DNA from: Victivallales bacterium
GTDB lineage: Bacteria; Verrucomicrobiota; Lentisphaeria; Victivallales; UBA1829
NCBI GenBank assembly: GCA_016285345.1
Contig: JAEEQN010000009.1
Coordinates: 1 to 64,000 of the forward strand
Reading direction: 5' to 3'
DNA length: 64,000 bases
In this document: piece after piece, positions 26,055-34,917 of the stretch
How positions within the stretch are numbered: position 1 is the stretch's first letter
Layout of the letters: each line of letters begins with the position of its first letter
The notes under the pieces: generated by a model
The model's database searches: none
Told to the model about the DNA's origin: nothing
What the model saw: only the letters and a program-made list of their open reading frames with translations
Position numbers and translations under genes: made by a program

Positions 26055-26633
26055 ATGAAACACACGAAACACCGTCTGGCCGCGATCCTGCTCGGCATCG
26101 GCATGCTCTTCAGCGCCTCGGCGTCCGTTCACGCGCAGTCGCAGTGGATGGACAAGGTCACGCTCTATTTCCCGAACCGCATCCTGGACATCCTCGACGT
26201 TTTCTCCCTCAACATCGGCGTCGGCCTCACCGCGCACGCCAGTCTCCGCGCCACGCACGAGATCGAGATCGGCGGCGGATTCTCCGCTACGGCGCAGATG
26301 ATCAAGGACTGCAACCGCCAGTACGGATTCGCCCGCAGAAACGGCGTCTACAGCGGCATCGGCCCGATCGTCGCCACGAACATGGAGCGCCGTCCGGCGT
26401 TCCTGCTCGCGAAGGAATACTGGTGGGACAAGGAGGGGCTGGTGACGCCGTCCGACGAGATCTTCCTGCCGAAGGAAGGCGCGATCGACTTCTGGGAGAT
26501 CGGCGGCTCGCTCGGGCTCGGCGTGATTGAGGCTGACGTGTCGATCCACCCGGTCGAGATTCTGGACGCCGTGCTCGGCTTCTTCTTCCTCGACATCACC
26601 GACGACGACCTCACGTTCGAAAACTTCCGCTGA
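26055..26633 (+). CDS. Exported protein of unknown function leading an ABC importer operon
   Basis: 192 residues with a typical signal peptide (LAAILLGIGMLFSASASVHAQS, cleavage likely after HAQ). The mature part starts QWMDKVTLYFPNRILDILDVFSLNIGVG and contains repeated short amphipathic, glycine-rich beta-like stretches (ATHEIEIGGGFSAT, EIGGSLGLGVIEADVSIHP), so it may be a small periplasmic or outer-membrane beta protein. I do not recognise a named family. GGAAAGG precedes the ATG by about 7 bases. It ends 13 bases before the ATPase gene, so it is very likely co-transcribed with the importer; whether it helps solute uptake is inference. Confidence 0.75.
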   Translation: MKHTKHRLAAILLGIGMLFSASASVHAQSQWMDKVTLYFPNRILDILDVFSLNIGVGLTAHASLRATHEIEIGGGFSATAQMIKDCNRQYGFARRNGVYSGIGPIVATNMERRPAFLLAKEYWWDKEGLVTPSDEIFLPKEGAIDFWEIGGSLGLGVIEADVSIHPVEILDAVLGFFFLDITDDDLTFENFR

Positions 26634-26646
26634 GCCGGGCACCATC

Positions 26647-27723
26647 ATGGCAATGCTTGAAATCCGCGGCGTCTCCAAAGCCTACGGCAGGACGCCCGTC
26701 CTGCGCGGCGTCGACCTCTCCGTCGAACCCGGCGAACTCATGTTCCTGCTCGGCCCGTCCGGCTGCGGCAAATCCACGCTCCTGCGCATCGTCGCAGGGC
26801 TGATCCGGCAGGACGAGGGGACCGTCGTCCTCGGCGGGCGCGACGTCTCCGCCCTGCCCCCGGAATCCCGCAACACCCCGATGGTGTTCCAGAACTACGC
26901 GCTCTGGCCGCACCTGAACGTCGCCGAAAACATCGAATTCGGACTCAAAATCAAGAAGCTCCCGCGCGCCGAGATCAGGAAGACGGTCGGCGAAATGCTC
27001 GAAGTCGTCGGCATGGCCGAGTTCGCGAAACGCAAGGTCAACGAGCTTTCCGGCGGCCAGCAGCAGCGCGTCGCCCTCGCCCGCGCCCTCGCGCTCAAAG
27101 GCGACATCCTTCTGCTTGATGAACCGCTCTCCAACCTCGATGCACGGCTCCGCGACCTCATGCGCACCGAGATCCGCCGTATCTGCAAGGAACGCCGTCT
27201 CACCGCGCTCTATGTCACGCACGATCGCCGCGAAGCGCTCAGCGTGGGCGACCGCATCGCCGTCATGAAGGACGGCGTGATCCTCCAACTTGATTCGCCG
27301 CGCACGCTCTACACGCGCCCAGCGAACAGGTTCACCGCGGCGTTCCTCGGCGACGCCGATTTCCCGGAAGCAAAATGCCTGCGCGTTGAAAACGGTTTTG
27401 CTGTCTTCCGCACCCAGTTGGGCGAACTCCGCGTCCGACTTGAAGGTCAGCCCGTCCAGCCTGCGCAGAATGACGTCTGCACGCTCATGATTCGTCCCGA
27501 GGCGGTCCGCACCGATGTCGATCCCGCGTCCGCCAACGCCTTCCCGTGCGTCGTCCGCGACAGCGTCTTCCTCGGCGAAACGACCGGCCTCACGCTGGAC
27601 GCCTCCGGCTTCACGCTCCACGCGAGCGAATCCGCCGCGCCCGAACGCCGTTTCGGCGACGCGATCACATGCTCCGTTCCGCCGGACGCGATCGCCATCC
27701 TTCCGCCGGACAACGTCCGCTGA
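26647..27723 (+). CDS. ABC importer ATPase (iron(III)/spermidine/putrescine type)
   Basis: 358 residues. Walker A is GPSGCGKST, the Q-loop MVFQNYALWPH, the ABC signature LSGGQQQRVALARAL, Walker B DILLLDEPLSNLD, and the switch histidine VTHDRREAL. The C-terminal ~120 residues form a TOBE domain, as in the FbpC/PotA/CysA subfamily. The next two genes encode its binding protein and a two-domain permease, giving the FbpABC-like layout in the order ATPase, binding protein, permease. The start at ATG 26647 gives a standard MAMLEIRGVSKAYG opening; the longer open frame upstream overlaps the preceding gene and is rejected. Confidence 0.92.
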   Translation: MAMLEIRGVSKAYGRTPVLRGVDLSVEPGELMFLLGPSGCGKSTLLRIVAGLIRQDEGTVVLGGRDVSALPPESRNTPMVFQNYALWPHLNVAENIEFGLKIKKLPRAEIRKTVGEMLEVVGMAEFAKRKVNELSGGQQQRVALARALALKGDILLLDEPLSNLDARLRDLMRTEIRRICKERRLTALYVTHDRREALSVGDRIAVMKDGVILQLDSPRTLYTRPANRFTAAFLGDADFPEAKCLRVENGFAVFRTQLGELRVRLEGQPVQPAQNDVCTLMIRPEAVRTDVDPASANAFPCVVRDSVFLGETTGLTLDASGFTLHASESAAPERRFGDAITCSVPPDAIAILPPDNVR

Positions 27724-27740
27724 CGCCGGAGCCAACCGCA

Positions 27741-29291
27741 ATGAAACGTCTCGCTCTCGCGCTGGCAGTCCCCATCCTGCTGATTATCCTCCCGCTCATG
27801 CTCAGGCCGTCCGCCGACTGGAGCCCGGACGCACCGGAAAGCCTCGTGATCATCACGCCGAACTCGGAACAGATTAAATACGAATTCGAACACGCGTTCC
27901 GCAATTGGTACAAGGAGCACCGCGGACGCGACATCATGTTCGACTGGCGCAGTCCCGGCGGAACCAGCGACATCGTACGCTACATCAACGACAGATTCGA
28001 GGCGGAATTCCGTCTGTACGCGCTCGAAAAAGGACTGGAATGGGACCGCGACACTGCGGCGGCATTCAAGAACTCCAAGCTTACGGCGGACGACCACCCC
28101 GCCCGCAAGCTCCTGCTCGAATCCGACATCGGCATCGGCATCGACCTCTTTTTCGGCGGCGGCACCTACGACCAGGCAAAATTCGCCTCGATCGGCTACG
28201 CGGTCGACGCGGGCGTGAAGGAACGCCATCCGGACTGGTTCACAGACGACGTCATCCCCATGAACTTCGCGGGCGAGCAGATTTACGATCCGAAAGGCCG
28301 CTACTACGGCTACTGCCTGTCCTCGTTCGGCATCGCGTACAATTTCCGGCGCATCCGCGAACTCGGCATCGAACCGCCGCGGAACTGGATCGATCTCACC
28401 GATCCGGCGTATTTCGGCACGCTCGTGCTCGCCGACCCGACCAAATCCGGCTCCATCACGAAATGCTACGAGATGATCCTCCAGCAGGCCATGGCGGAGC
28501 TCGGCCCGGAACGGGGCTGGCTGGAGGGATTCCGCCGTATCAAGCTCCTCACCGCGAACGCGAGATCCATCGCCGACAGCGCGGGCAAGGTCGTCCGCGA
28601 CGTTTCCTCCGGCGAGGCCGCGGCGGGCGTCTGCATCGATTTCTACGGGTTCAGCGAGGCCGAATGGTCCCGGCAGAGGACCGGCGAGCCGAGCATGACC
28701 TACGTCATGCCGCGCGGCGGGACCGCCGTTACCGCCGACCCCGTCCAGCTCCTGCGCGGCGCGCCGAATCCCGACGCGGCGAAAGATTTCATCGACTTCC
28801 TGCTCTCGAAGGAGGGAGCGGCGATCTGGCTGCTGAAACCCGGTACGCCCGGCGGCCCGGAAAAGTATGTTCAGCTCCGTCCGACCGTCCGGAAGGACTC
28901 TCCGCTTGAGCTCCCGAAAGACGAGCTCGCCCTGCCCGACTACCGCCCATACGACCTCGGCGGCACGTTCGAATACCGTTCCGACTGGACTGGGCGCTAT
29001 TTCAGCCTCATCCGCGTGCTCATCAAGTGCGCGGCGCTCGACCCGGAGGACGACCTGCGCGCCGCCTGGAAAGCCATCCTCGACAACGGCGGTCCGGAAG
29101 CCAATCCCGAGGCCATGGCCGAACTTCTCACGCTCCCCGTGCCGTATGAATCCGCCGCAGACGAATCGAAAGCTCTGAGCGGCACGCCCGCCGAAGCGGC
29201 GGCCGCACGCACCCGCTGGACCGAAGCCGCCCGCGCGAGCTATCTGCGCGCCGCCGAACTCGCCCGGAAGAAAGGAGCCGCGCCGAAATGA
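27741..29291 (+). CDS. ABC transporter substrate-binding protein (putative iron-type)
   Basis: About 516 residues with an N-terminal hydrophobic segment (LALALAVPILLIILPLML) that may be an uncleaved anchor or signal. The body begins SLVIITPNSEQIKYEFEHAF and contains FGIAYNFRRIRELGIEPPRNWIDLTDPAYFGTL, a hallmark of the Fe3+/thiamine/phosphonate-type binding proteins (SBP_bac family), and GEAAAGVCIDFYGF...YVMPRGGTAVTADP. At over 500 residues it is longer than typical FbpA (about 340); the extra C-terminal ~130 residues are helical and of unknown role. The solute cannot be named from sequence. It starts 17 bases after the ATPase and overlaps the permease start by 4 bases. Confidence 0.87.
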   Translation: MKRLALALAVPILLIILPLMLRPSADWSPDAPESLVIITPNSEQIKYEFEHAFRNWYKEHRGRDIMFDWRSPGGTSDIVRYINDRFEAEFRLYALEKGLEWDRDTAAAFKNSKLTADDHPARKLLLESDIGIGIDLFFGGGTYDQAKFASIGYAVDAGVKERHPDWFTDDVIPMNFAGEQIYDPKGRYYGYCLSSFGIAYNFRRIRELGIEPPRNWIDLTDPAYFGTLVLADPTKSGSITKCYEMILQQAMAELGPERGWLEGFRRIKLLTANARSIADSAGKVVRDVSSGEAAAGVCIDFYGFSEAEWSRQRTGEPSMTYVMPRGGTAVTADPVQLLRGAPNPDAAKDFIDFLLSKEGAAIWLLKPGTPGGPEKYVQLRPTVRKDSPLELPKDELALPDYRPYDLGGTFEYRSDWTGRYFSLIRVLIKCAALDPEDDLRAAWKAILDNGGPEANPEAMAELLTLPVPYESAADESKALSGTPAEAAAARTRWTEAARASYLRAAELARKKGAAPK

Positions 29292-30955
29292 AACGCTTCC
29301 TCTCCCTCTTTCTGGCGTTGGCGGTCCTGACCTTCTTCGCGCTGTTCCTCTTCCTGCCGCTCTTCACGGTCGTGGCGGAAGGCTGCGACCCGGCGGTCAT
29401 GCGCGAGGTCTTCCGCGGCCGCCTGTATCTTCAGGGCATGCTGAACTCGCTCGCGGTCGCGGCCGTGACCACGCTCCTCGTCTTCCTGATCTCCATCCCG
29501 CTCGCCGCGCTCTACGACAAATACGACTTCCCCGGCAAGGCCGCCTGCTCCGTGCTGATGATGGCGCCGATGATCCTGCCGCCGTTCGTCGGCGCGCTCG
29601 GATTCCAGCAGCTCCTCGGGCACTACGGTCTGCTGAACAGCATCCTCGGCTCGCTCGGGTTGCCCCCGGTCGACTGGCTCGGCGGCAGCGGCAGGTTCTG
29701 GAGCGTCTGCGTGATCCAGGCGCTGCATCTGTACCCGATCGCCTACCTCAACCTCGTCACGGCGTTCGGGAACATCGACCCGTCGCTGCTCGAATCCGCC
29801 CGGAACGCCGGCGCGGGCCCGTGGCAGAGGTTCCGCCGCATCACGCTCCCCATGCTCCGCCCCGGGCTCCTCGCGGGCGGCAGCATCGTCCTCATCTGGG
29901 CGTTCACAGAACTCGGCACCCCGCTCATGTTCGGTTACAACACCGTGACGCCGGTCCAGATATTCAACGGCGTGACCGAGCTCGGCACCAACCCCGCCGC
30001 GTACTCCCTCGTGATCGTCACGCTCGCAGTATCCTGTCTGCTCTACCTCGGCGCAAAACTTCTGCTCGGACACGGCGCTGCGGCCTCGGCCGCAAAAGGC
30101 ACACCGGGCGCTTCCGCGCGGAAACTGACCGGTCCCGGCCGCTGGCTTCCGCTCGCGGTCTTCGTCGGGTTCACGTTCATTGCGTCGCTGCCGCACATCT
30201 GCCTCGTGCTGATCGCCTCCTCCGCGAGCTGGAGCGGGACGATCCTGCCGGAACACTTCTCGCTGATGCACTACCGCAACGCCCTCGGCGACCACCTGGT
30301 CGTACCGGGCATCGTAAACAGCCTGAAATACGCGCTTCTTGCCACGGCTTTGGCGCTGGCCGCGGGCGTGCTGACGGCGTTCCTGACCCGGCGCACGAAG
30401 CTCAGGTTCGGCTGGATGCTCGACCTCGTCGCCATGACCCCGCTCATGATCCCCGGCGTCGTAATGGCCGTCGGTTTCCTCGGCATGTCCATCCGTTACC
30501 AGTGGGCGCACAGGCTGTTCGATCCCGTCGCGAATCCGGTCTTCCTGCTCGCGATCGCCTACGCCGTCCGGCGCGTGCCGTACGTTCTGCGCTCCGTCGC
30601 GGGCGGGCTCGACCAGACGCCGGAGGAGCTCGAACGCGCCGCGCGGAACGCCGGAGCGGGCTGCGGACGCACGCTGATGAAGGTCACGCTCCCGCTGGTG
30701 GCGGCGAACCTGGTCGTCGGCGCGCTGTTCGCGTTCAGCTTCTCCATGATGGAGGTCTCCGACTCCCTGATCCTCGCGCAGAAAGCCGAATTCTATCCGA
30801 TCACGAAGGCCATCTACGAGCTCTCGCAGTATCTTGGCGCGGGTCCGTACACCGCCGCGGCGTTCGGCGTGTGGTCGATGTGCTTTCTGGCATCCATCCT
30901 CGCCGCCGCGTCCGTCCTGCTCGGCAGGAAGATCGGTTCGCTTTTCAGCATCTAG
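29288..30955 (+). CDS. ABC importer permease, duplicated two-domain (FbpB/ThiP type)
   Basis: 555 residues with about twelve membrane segments in two homologous halves. Each half has an EAA loop for docking to the ATPase: LLESARNAGAGPWQRFRRITLP in the first and LERAARNAGAGCGRTLMKVTLP in the second. This fused form is typical for iron(III), thiamine and aminoethylphosphonate importers. The ATG overlaps the stop of the binding-protein gene (ATGA), showing translational coupling. The protein is in the cytoplasmic membrane. Confidence 0.93.
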   Translation: MKRFLSLFLALAVLTFFALFLFLPLFTVVAEGCDPAVMREVFRGRLYLQGMLNSLAVAAVTTLLVFLISIPLAALYDKYDFPGKAACSVLMMAPMILPPFVGALGFQQLLGHYGLLNSILGSLGLPPVDWLGGSGRFWSVCVIQALHLYPIAYLNLVTAFGNIDPSLLESARNAGAGPWQRFRRITLPMLRPGLLAGGSIVLIWAFTELGTPLMFGYNTVTPVQIFNGVTELGTNPAAYSLVIVTLAVSCLLYLGAKLLLGHGAAASAAKGTPGASARKLTGPGRWLPLAVFVGFTFIASLPHICLVLIASSASWSGTILPEHFSLMHYRNALGDHLVVPGIVNSLKYALLATALALAAGVLTAFLTRRTKLRFGWMLDLVAMTPLMIPGVVMAVGFLGMSIRYQWAHRLFDPVANPVFLLAIAYAVRRVPYVLRSVAGGLDQTPEELERAARNAGAGCGRTLMKVTLPLVAANLVVGALFAFSFSMMEVSDSLILAQKAEFYPITKAIYELSQYLGAGPYTAAAFGVWSMCFLASILAAASVLLGRKIGSLFSI

Positions 30956-31010
30956 TCCCGCGCCCGGCGCAGCCGTATCGGTAAAAAACGGATTAATTCG
31001 CTTTGCTAGT

Positions 31011-31039
31011 TTGTATTACCCGTAGGGGCGTGCTATATT
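31011..31039 (+). promoter_or_regulatory. Sigma-70-like promoter of the metK operon
   Basis: TTGTAT (31011-31016), 17-bp spacer ending GTGC, TATATT (31034-31039). The leader of about 73 bases before the ATG at 31119 has no SAM-riboswitch fold that I can draw and no clear Shine-Dalgarno sequence. Confidence 0.75.
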
Positions 31040-31118
31040 ATTTATTGCCGTTTTTTGATCGTCCGCCGGCCGGAATCCGTCATCAAATCATCTTTTTACC
31101 CATAGCGAACCCATCATC

Positions 31119-32303
31119 ATGAGCAATCTCAAAAAAGACTATCTGTTCACCTCCGAATCCGTCTCCGAAGGCCATCCCGACAAAGTCGCGGACCAGATCT
31201 CCGATGCAATTCTCGACGCCTGCCTGGAGCAGGACAAGGAAAGCCATGTGGCGCTGGAAACGCTCTGCACCACGGACTTCATCGTGCTCGCGGGCGAAAT
31301 CAGGACCAATGCGACCGTGGACTGGGAAAAGATCGCCCGGGGCGTGGTGCGCGACATCGGTTACACCGATCCTGAAATCGGATTCGCCGCCGACACAGCG
31401 GAAGTCCTGCTGAAGATTCACAAACAGTCCGCCGACATCGCGCAGGGCGTGGACGCGGGCGAAAACAAGGCGCAGGGCGCGGGCGACCAGGGCATGATGT
31501 TCGGATTCGCCTGCACCGAAACCGACGCGCTGATGCCCGCTCCGATCTACTACGCGCACCGCATCGTCGCCGAGCTCGCCCGTCTGCGCAAGACCGAGCC
31601 GCAAAAATACGCGTTCCTCCGTCCCGATGCCAAGAGCCAGGTCTCTTTCCGTTACGTGGACGACAAGCCTGTCGCAATCGAGACGATCGTCGTCTCCACG
31701 CAGCATACGAAGGACGCCACCCGCGCTCAGCTCGAATCGCTCGTGAAGAAAGTCGTCGCGGACGTGATCCCCGCCGAATTCCTGACGGACAAGACCGTTT
31801 ATTTCGTGAACCCGACCGGCAACTTCGTGATCGGCGGTCCCGCGGGCGACACCGGCCTCACCGGACGCAAGATCATCGTCGACACCTACGGTGGTCGCGG
31901 CCTGCACGGCGGCGGCGCGTTCTCCGGCAAAGACCCGTCCAAAGTGGACCGCTCCGCGGCCTACATGTGCCGTTATATCGCCAAGAACATCGTGAAGGCC
32001 GGACTTGCCGACCAGTGCCAGATCCAGGTGGCATACGCCATCGGCGTGACCGAGCCGGTCTCCATCTTCGTCGACACCTTCGGCACCGGCAAAGTGAGCG
32101 ACTGCGTGCTGGAAAAGATCGTCCGCGAGGTCTTCGACATGACTCCGGCGGGCATCACCGCCACGCTCGGACTGAAGGAACGCAAGGGCTGGACCTACCG
32201 CCAGACCGCGGCGTACGGCCACTTCGGACGCGAAGGGTTCCCGTGGGAAGCCACCGACAAGGTCGACGCACTCCTCTTGGCCGCGAAGAAATACGCGGAC
32301 TGA
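31119..32303 (+). CDS. metK: S-adenosylmethionine synthetase
   Basis: 394 residues, the usual length. MetK makes S-adenosylmethionine from methionine and ATP. Visible signatures: [24 protein letters not shown] at the N-terminus, [13 protein letters not shown] (the methionine/ATP loop) and the P-loop-like [19 protein letters not shown], plus [11 protein letters not shown]. It opens a three-gene set with a PfkB kinase (21-base gap) and ahcY (48-base gap), which together run the methyl cycle. Confidence 0.97.
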   Translation: MSNLKKDYLFTSESVSEGHPDKVADQISDAILDACLEQDKESHVALETLCTTDFIVLAGEIRTNATVDWEKIARGVVRDIGYTDPEIGFAADTAEVLLKIHKQSADIAQGVDAGENKAQGAGDQGMMFGFACTETDALMPAPIYYAHRIVAELARLRKTEPQKYAFLRPDAKSQVSFRYVDDKPVAIETIVVSTQHTKDATRAQLESLVKKVVADVIPAEFLTDKTVYFVNPTGNFVIGGPAGDTGLTGRKIIVDTYGGRGLHGGGAFSGKDPSKVDRSAAYMCRYIAKNIVKAGLADQCQIQVAYAIGVTEPVSIFVDTFGTGKVSDCVLEKIVREVFDMTPAGITATLGLKERKGWTYRQTAAYGHFGREGFPWEATDKVDALLLAAKKYAD

Positions 32304-32324
32304 CCTCGCGCGGGGCACTCCGGG

Positions 32325-33338
32325 ATGAACAACAGCCAGTCCGCCGCGGTCCTCGGCGCGGGAACCGCGATCGTAGATCTGCTGGTCCGCGTCGATGACG
32401 AGTTTCTGGCGCGGGAACTGCCCGACGGACGCGGCAACACCACCTGGGTCGAAGCCGCGCGCCTGGACGAACTGATCCGACATCTGCATGAATGCGGATT
32501 CAAACTCGAAAAAGCGCCGGGCGGATCGACCGGAAACCTCCTCTGCGGCCTCTCCGAACTCGGCTGCGAGACACGTTTCCTCGGCTGGCTCGGCCTCGAC
32601 GATGACGGCGTGTACTACCGCGACACGTTCGCAGAATCCGGCGGGAACATCCATTCGTTCAAATACCATCCTTCGAAACACACCGGGCGCTGTCTGAGTC
32701 TGGTCTCGCCCGACGCGGACCGCTCCATGGTGACCGACCTCGGCGCGTCCGCCGAAATGTGCGCGGATGGCATTCTGGCATCCGACCTAGAGGGCATCTC
32801 CCTTCTTCATACGGAAGGCTACCTATGCGGCTTGAAGGACCGGACGTTCCTGCCGCATCTCTTCGAACAGGCGAAAAACGCCGGAATCCCCGTGAGCTTC
32901 GACCTCGCGGCCTATGGGATCGTACGGGAATACCGCGATGAAATCCGCGAATATCTGAACAAACATGTCGACATCGTGTTCGCGAACGAACTGGAAGCGG
33001 CGGAATTCGCCGGAACCAGTGATCCTGAAGCGATGCTCGACACCCTCGCGCAACTCTGTCCCGTCGCCGCAGTCAAGCTCGGCGCGCTCGGTTCGTTCGT
33101 CCGCATGAATGGACGGACGGTCAGGGTCGCGCCGGAATCCGCGAATCCGGTCGACGCGACGGGCGCGGGCGACCTTTGGCAAGCCGGATTCCTGTTCGGA
33201 TGGCTGCATCATGCCGCGCCGGAAATCTGCGGACGCATCGGCTCCATCCTCGGCGCGGCCGCCGTGTCGCATTTCGGCGCGCGTCTGCCGGAAGACCGCT
33301 GGCGCGAACTGCGCGAAATAATCCGCACTATGATTTGA
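32325..33338 (+). CDS. PfkB-family kinase, probable adenosine kinase
   Basis: 337 residues with the two ribokinase-family signatures: the GGSTGNLLCGLSELG substrate-binding segment and DATGAGDLWQAGFLFG, whose aspartate is the catalytic base. Length and the long N-terminal lid region (RVDDEFLARELPDGRGN) resemble the adenosine kinase branch. Position between metK and ahcY supports this: AhcY releases adenosine and homocysteine, and an adenosine kinase removes the adenosine that would otherwise inhibit the reaction. The substrate is inferred from context; a sugar kinase is not excluded. Confidence 0.85.
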   Translation: MNNSQSAAVLGAGTAIVDLLVRVDDEFLARELPDGRGNTTWVEAARLDELIRHLHECGFKLEKAPGGSTGNLLCGLSELGCETRFLGWLGLDDDGVYYRDTFAESGGNIHSFKYHPSKHTGRCLSLVSPDADRSMVTDLGASAEMCADGILASDLEGISLLHTEGYLCGLKDRTFLPHLFEQAKNAGIPVSFDLAAYGIVREYRDEIREYLNKHVDIVFANELEAAEFAGTSDPEAMLDTLAQLCPVAAVKLGALGSFVRMNGRTVRVAPESANPVDATGAGDLWQAGFLFGWLHHAAPEICGRIGSILGAAAVSHFGARLPEDRWRELREIIRTMI

Positions 33339-33386
33339 ACTCAATCTTCAATCATAACATAACACAAACGAAAAGGACTCCTCACA

Positions 33387-34820
33387 ATGGCAACGAAAAC
33401 ATCCCGGAAGACCAAAGGCGAATACCTGGTCCGCGACATCGGACTCGCCGACTTCGGACGCAAGGAAATTGAGATCGCCGAGTACGAAATGCCCGGCCTC
33501 ATGGCGATCCGCGAGAAATACAGCAAATCCAAACCGCTCGCCGGGATCCGCATCATGGGCTGCCTGCACATGACCATCCAGACCGCGGTCCTCATCGAAA
33601 CCCTCGCCGAGCTCGGCGCGGACCTCCGCTGGTGCTCCTGCAACATCTTCTCCACGCAGGACCACGCCGCGGCCGCCATCGCGAAACGCGGCATCCCCGT
33701 CTTCGCGTACAAAGGCGAAAGCATCCCGGAATACTGGCAGTTCGTCATGAAGGCGATGATCTGGCCGGACGGCAAAGGCCCGGACCAGATCGTGGACGAC
33801 GGCGGCGACGCCACCGGCCTGATCCACATGGGCGTGAAGGGCGAGCTTGATTCTTCCTTCCTGAAGACCGCGCCGAAATCCGCCGACGAAAAAGCCGTTT
33901 TCGCCATTCTGAAGGAGGTCCGCAAGCAGGACCGCAAGTTCTGGCAGAAGATCGCCGCGAACATGAAAGGCGTCTCCGAAGAGACCACCACCGGCATCCA
34001 CCGCCTCGTCCAGCTCGCGAAGTCCGGCGAACTCCTCTTCCCCGCCATCAACGTGAACGACTCCGTCACGAAATCCAAGTTCGACAACGTCTACGGCTGC
34101 CGTCACTCCCTGCCTGACGGGATCAAGCGCGCGCTCGACGTGCTGCTCTCCGGCAAGCAGGTCGTGGTCTGCGGCTACGGCGACGTCGGCAAGGGCTGCG
34201 CCGAAGCGATGAAGAACGAACGCGCCCGCGTCGTCGTGACCGAAGTCGACCCGATCTGCGCGCTTCAGGCGTGCATGGCCGGATTCCAGGTCGCCCGTAT
34301 CGAAGACGCGCTGAAGACCGCCGACGTGTACGTGACCTGCACCGGCAACTGCCATATCATCACAGCCAAGCACATGGCCGCGATGAAGGACCAGGCCATC
34401 GTCTGCAACATCGGACACTTCGACGACGAGATCGACGTGGCCGGGCTGAAGGCGGTCAAGGGCATCAAGGTCACCGAGATCAAGGGCTGCGAGTGCCCCG
34501 TCCACAAGTACACCTTCCCCGACGGACACAGCATCTACCTGCTCGCGGAAGGCCGGCTGGTCAACCTCGGCTGCGCCACCGGCCACCCGAACTTCGTCAT
34601 GAGCTGCTCCTTCTCGAACCAGGTCCTCGCCCAGATCGAGATCGCCGGGAAGAAGCTCGAAAAGAAAGTCTACCTGATCCCGAAAAAGCTCGACGAGGAA
34701 GTCGCACGTCTCCACCTCGCCAAGTGCGGCGCGAAGCTTTCGAGGCTCACGCAGGAACAGGCCGACTACATCGGCGTGAAAGTCTCCGGCCCCTTCAAGC
34801 CGGACGATTATCGCTATTAA
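33387..34820 (+). CDS. ahcY: Adenosylhomocysteinase
   Basis: 477 residues, NAD-dependent hydrolysis of S-adenosylhomocysteine to adenosine and homocysteine. Motifs: [54 protein letters not shown] (substrate and NAD contacts), the Rossmann segment [16 protein letters not shown], and [12 protein letters not shown]; it ends with the conserved ...KPDDYRY, whose lysine/tyrosine reach the NAD of the partner subunit. A moderate AAAGGA lies about 10 bases before the ATG. Two hairpins follow the gene. Confidence 0.97.
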   Translation: MATKTSRKTKGEYLVRDIGLADFGRKEIEIAEYEMPGLMAIREKYSKSKPLAGIRIMGCLHMTIQTAVLIETLAELGADLRWCSCNIFSTQDHAAAAIAKRGIPVFAYKGESIPEYWQFVMKAMIWPDGKGPDQIVDDGGDATGLIHMGVKGELDSSFLKTAPKSADEKAVFAILKEVRKQDRKFWQKIAANMKGVSEETTTGIHRLVQLAKSGELLFPAINVNDSVTKSKFDNVYGCRHSLPDGIKRALDVLLSGKQVVVCGYGDVGKGCAEAMKNERARVVVTEVDPICALQACMAGFQVARIEDALKTADVYVTCTGNCHIITAKHMAAMKDQAIVCNIGHFDDEIDVAGLKAVKGIKVTEIKGCECPVHKYTFPDGHSIYLLAEGRLVNLGCATGHPNFVMSCSFSNQVLAQIEIAGKKLEKKVYLIPKKLDEEVARLHLAKCGAKLSRLTQEQADYIGVKVSGPFKPDDYRY

Positions 34821-34834
34821 GCCGAAATGAAAAA

Positions 34835-34866
34835 CCGCCGCACCCTGTTTCAAACAGGGGCGGCGG
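34835..34866. terminator. Long hairpin directly after ahcY
   Basis: CCGCCGC-A-CCCTGTTT pairs with AAACAGGG-GCGGCGG: a 15-bp stem with one bulged A and a one-base loop (so the real loop is a few bases larger). No T-run follows immediately; it is the first of two hairpins in tandem. Confidence 0.6.
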
Positions 34867-34887
34867 TTGAACCAGAATACTTTTCAC

Positions 34888-34917
34888 GCGGGATTCTTTC
34901 AGGTTCCCGCTTTTTTT
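34888..34917 (+). terminator. Intrinsic terminator of the metK-ahcY operon
   Basis: Stem GCGGGA (34888-34893) / TCCCGC (34905-34910) followed by seven T (34911-34917). It overlaps the stop codon of the converging GH9 gene. Confidence 0.85.

Noticed and set aside
30956-31118. SAM riboswitch in the metK leader
   Set aside because: I looked for the P1-P4 arrangement and conserved loop sequences of SAM-I/II/III types and could not draw them; only a sigma-70-like promoter is visible.
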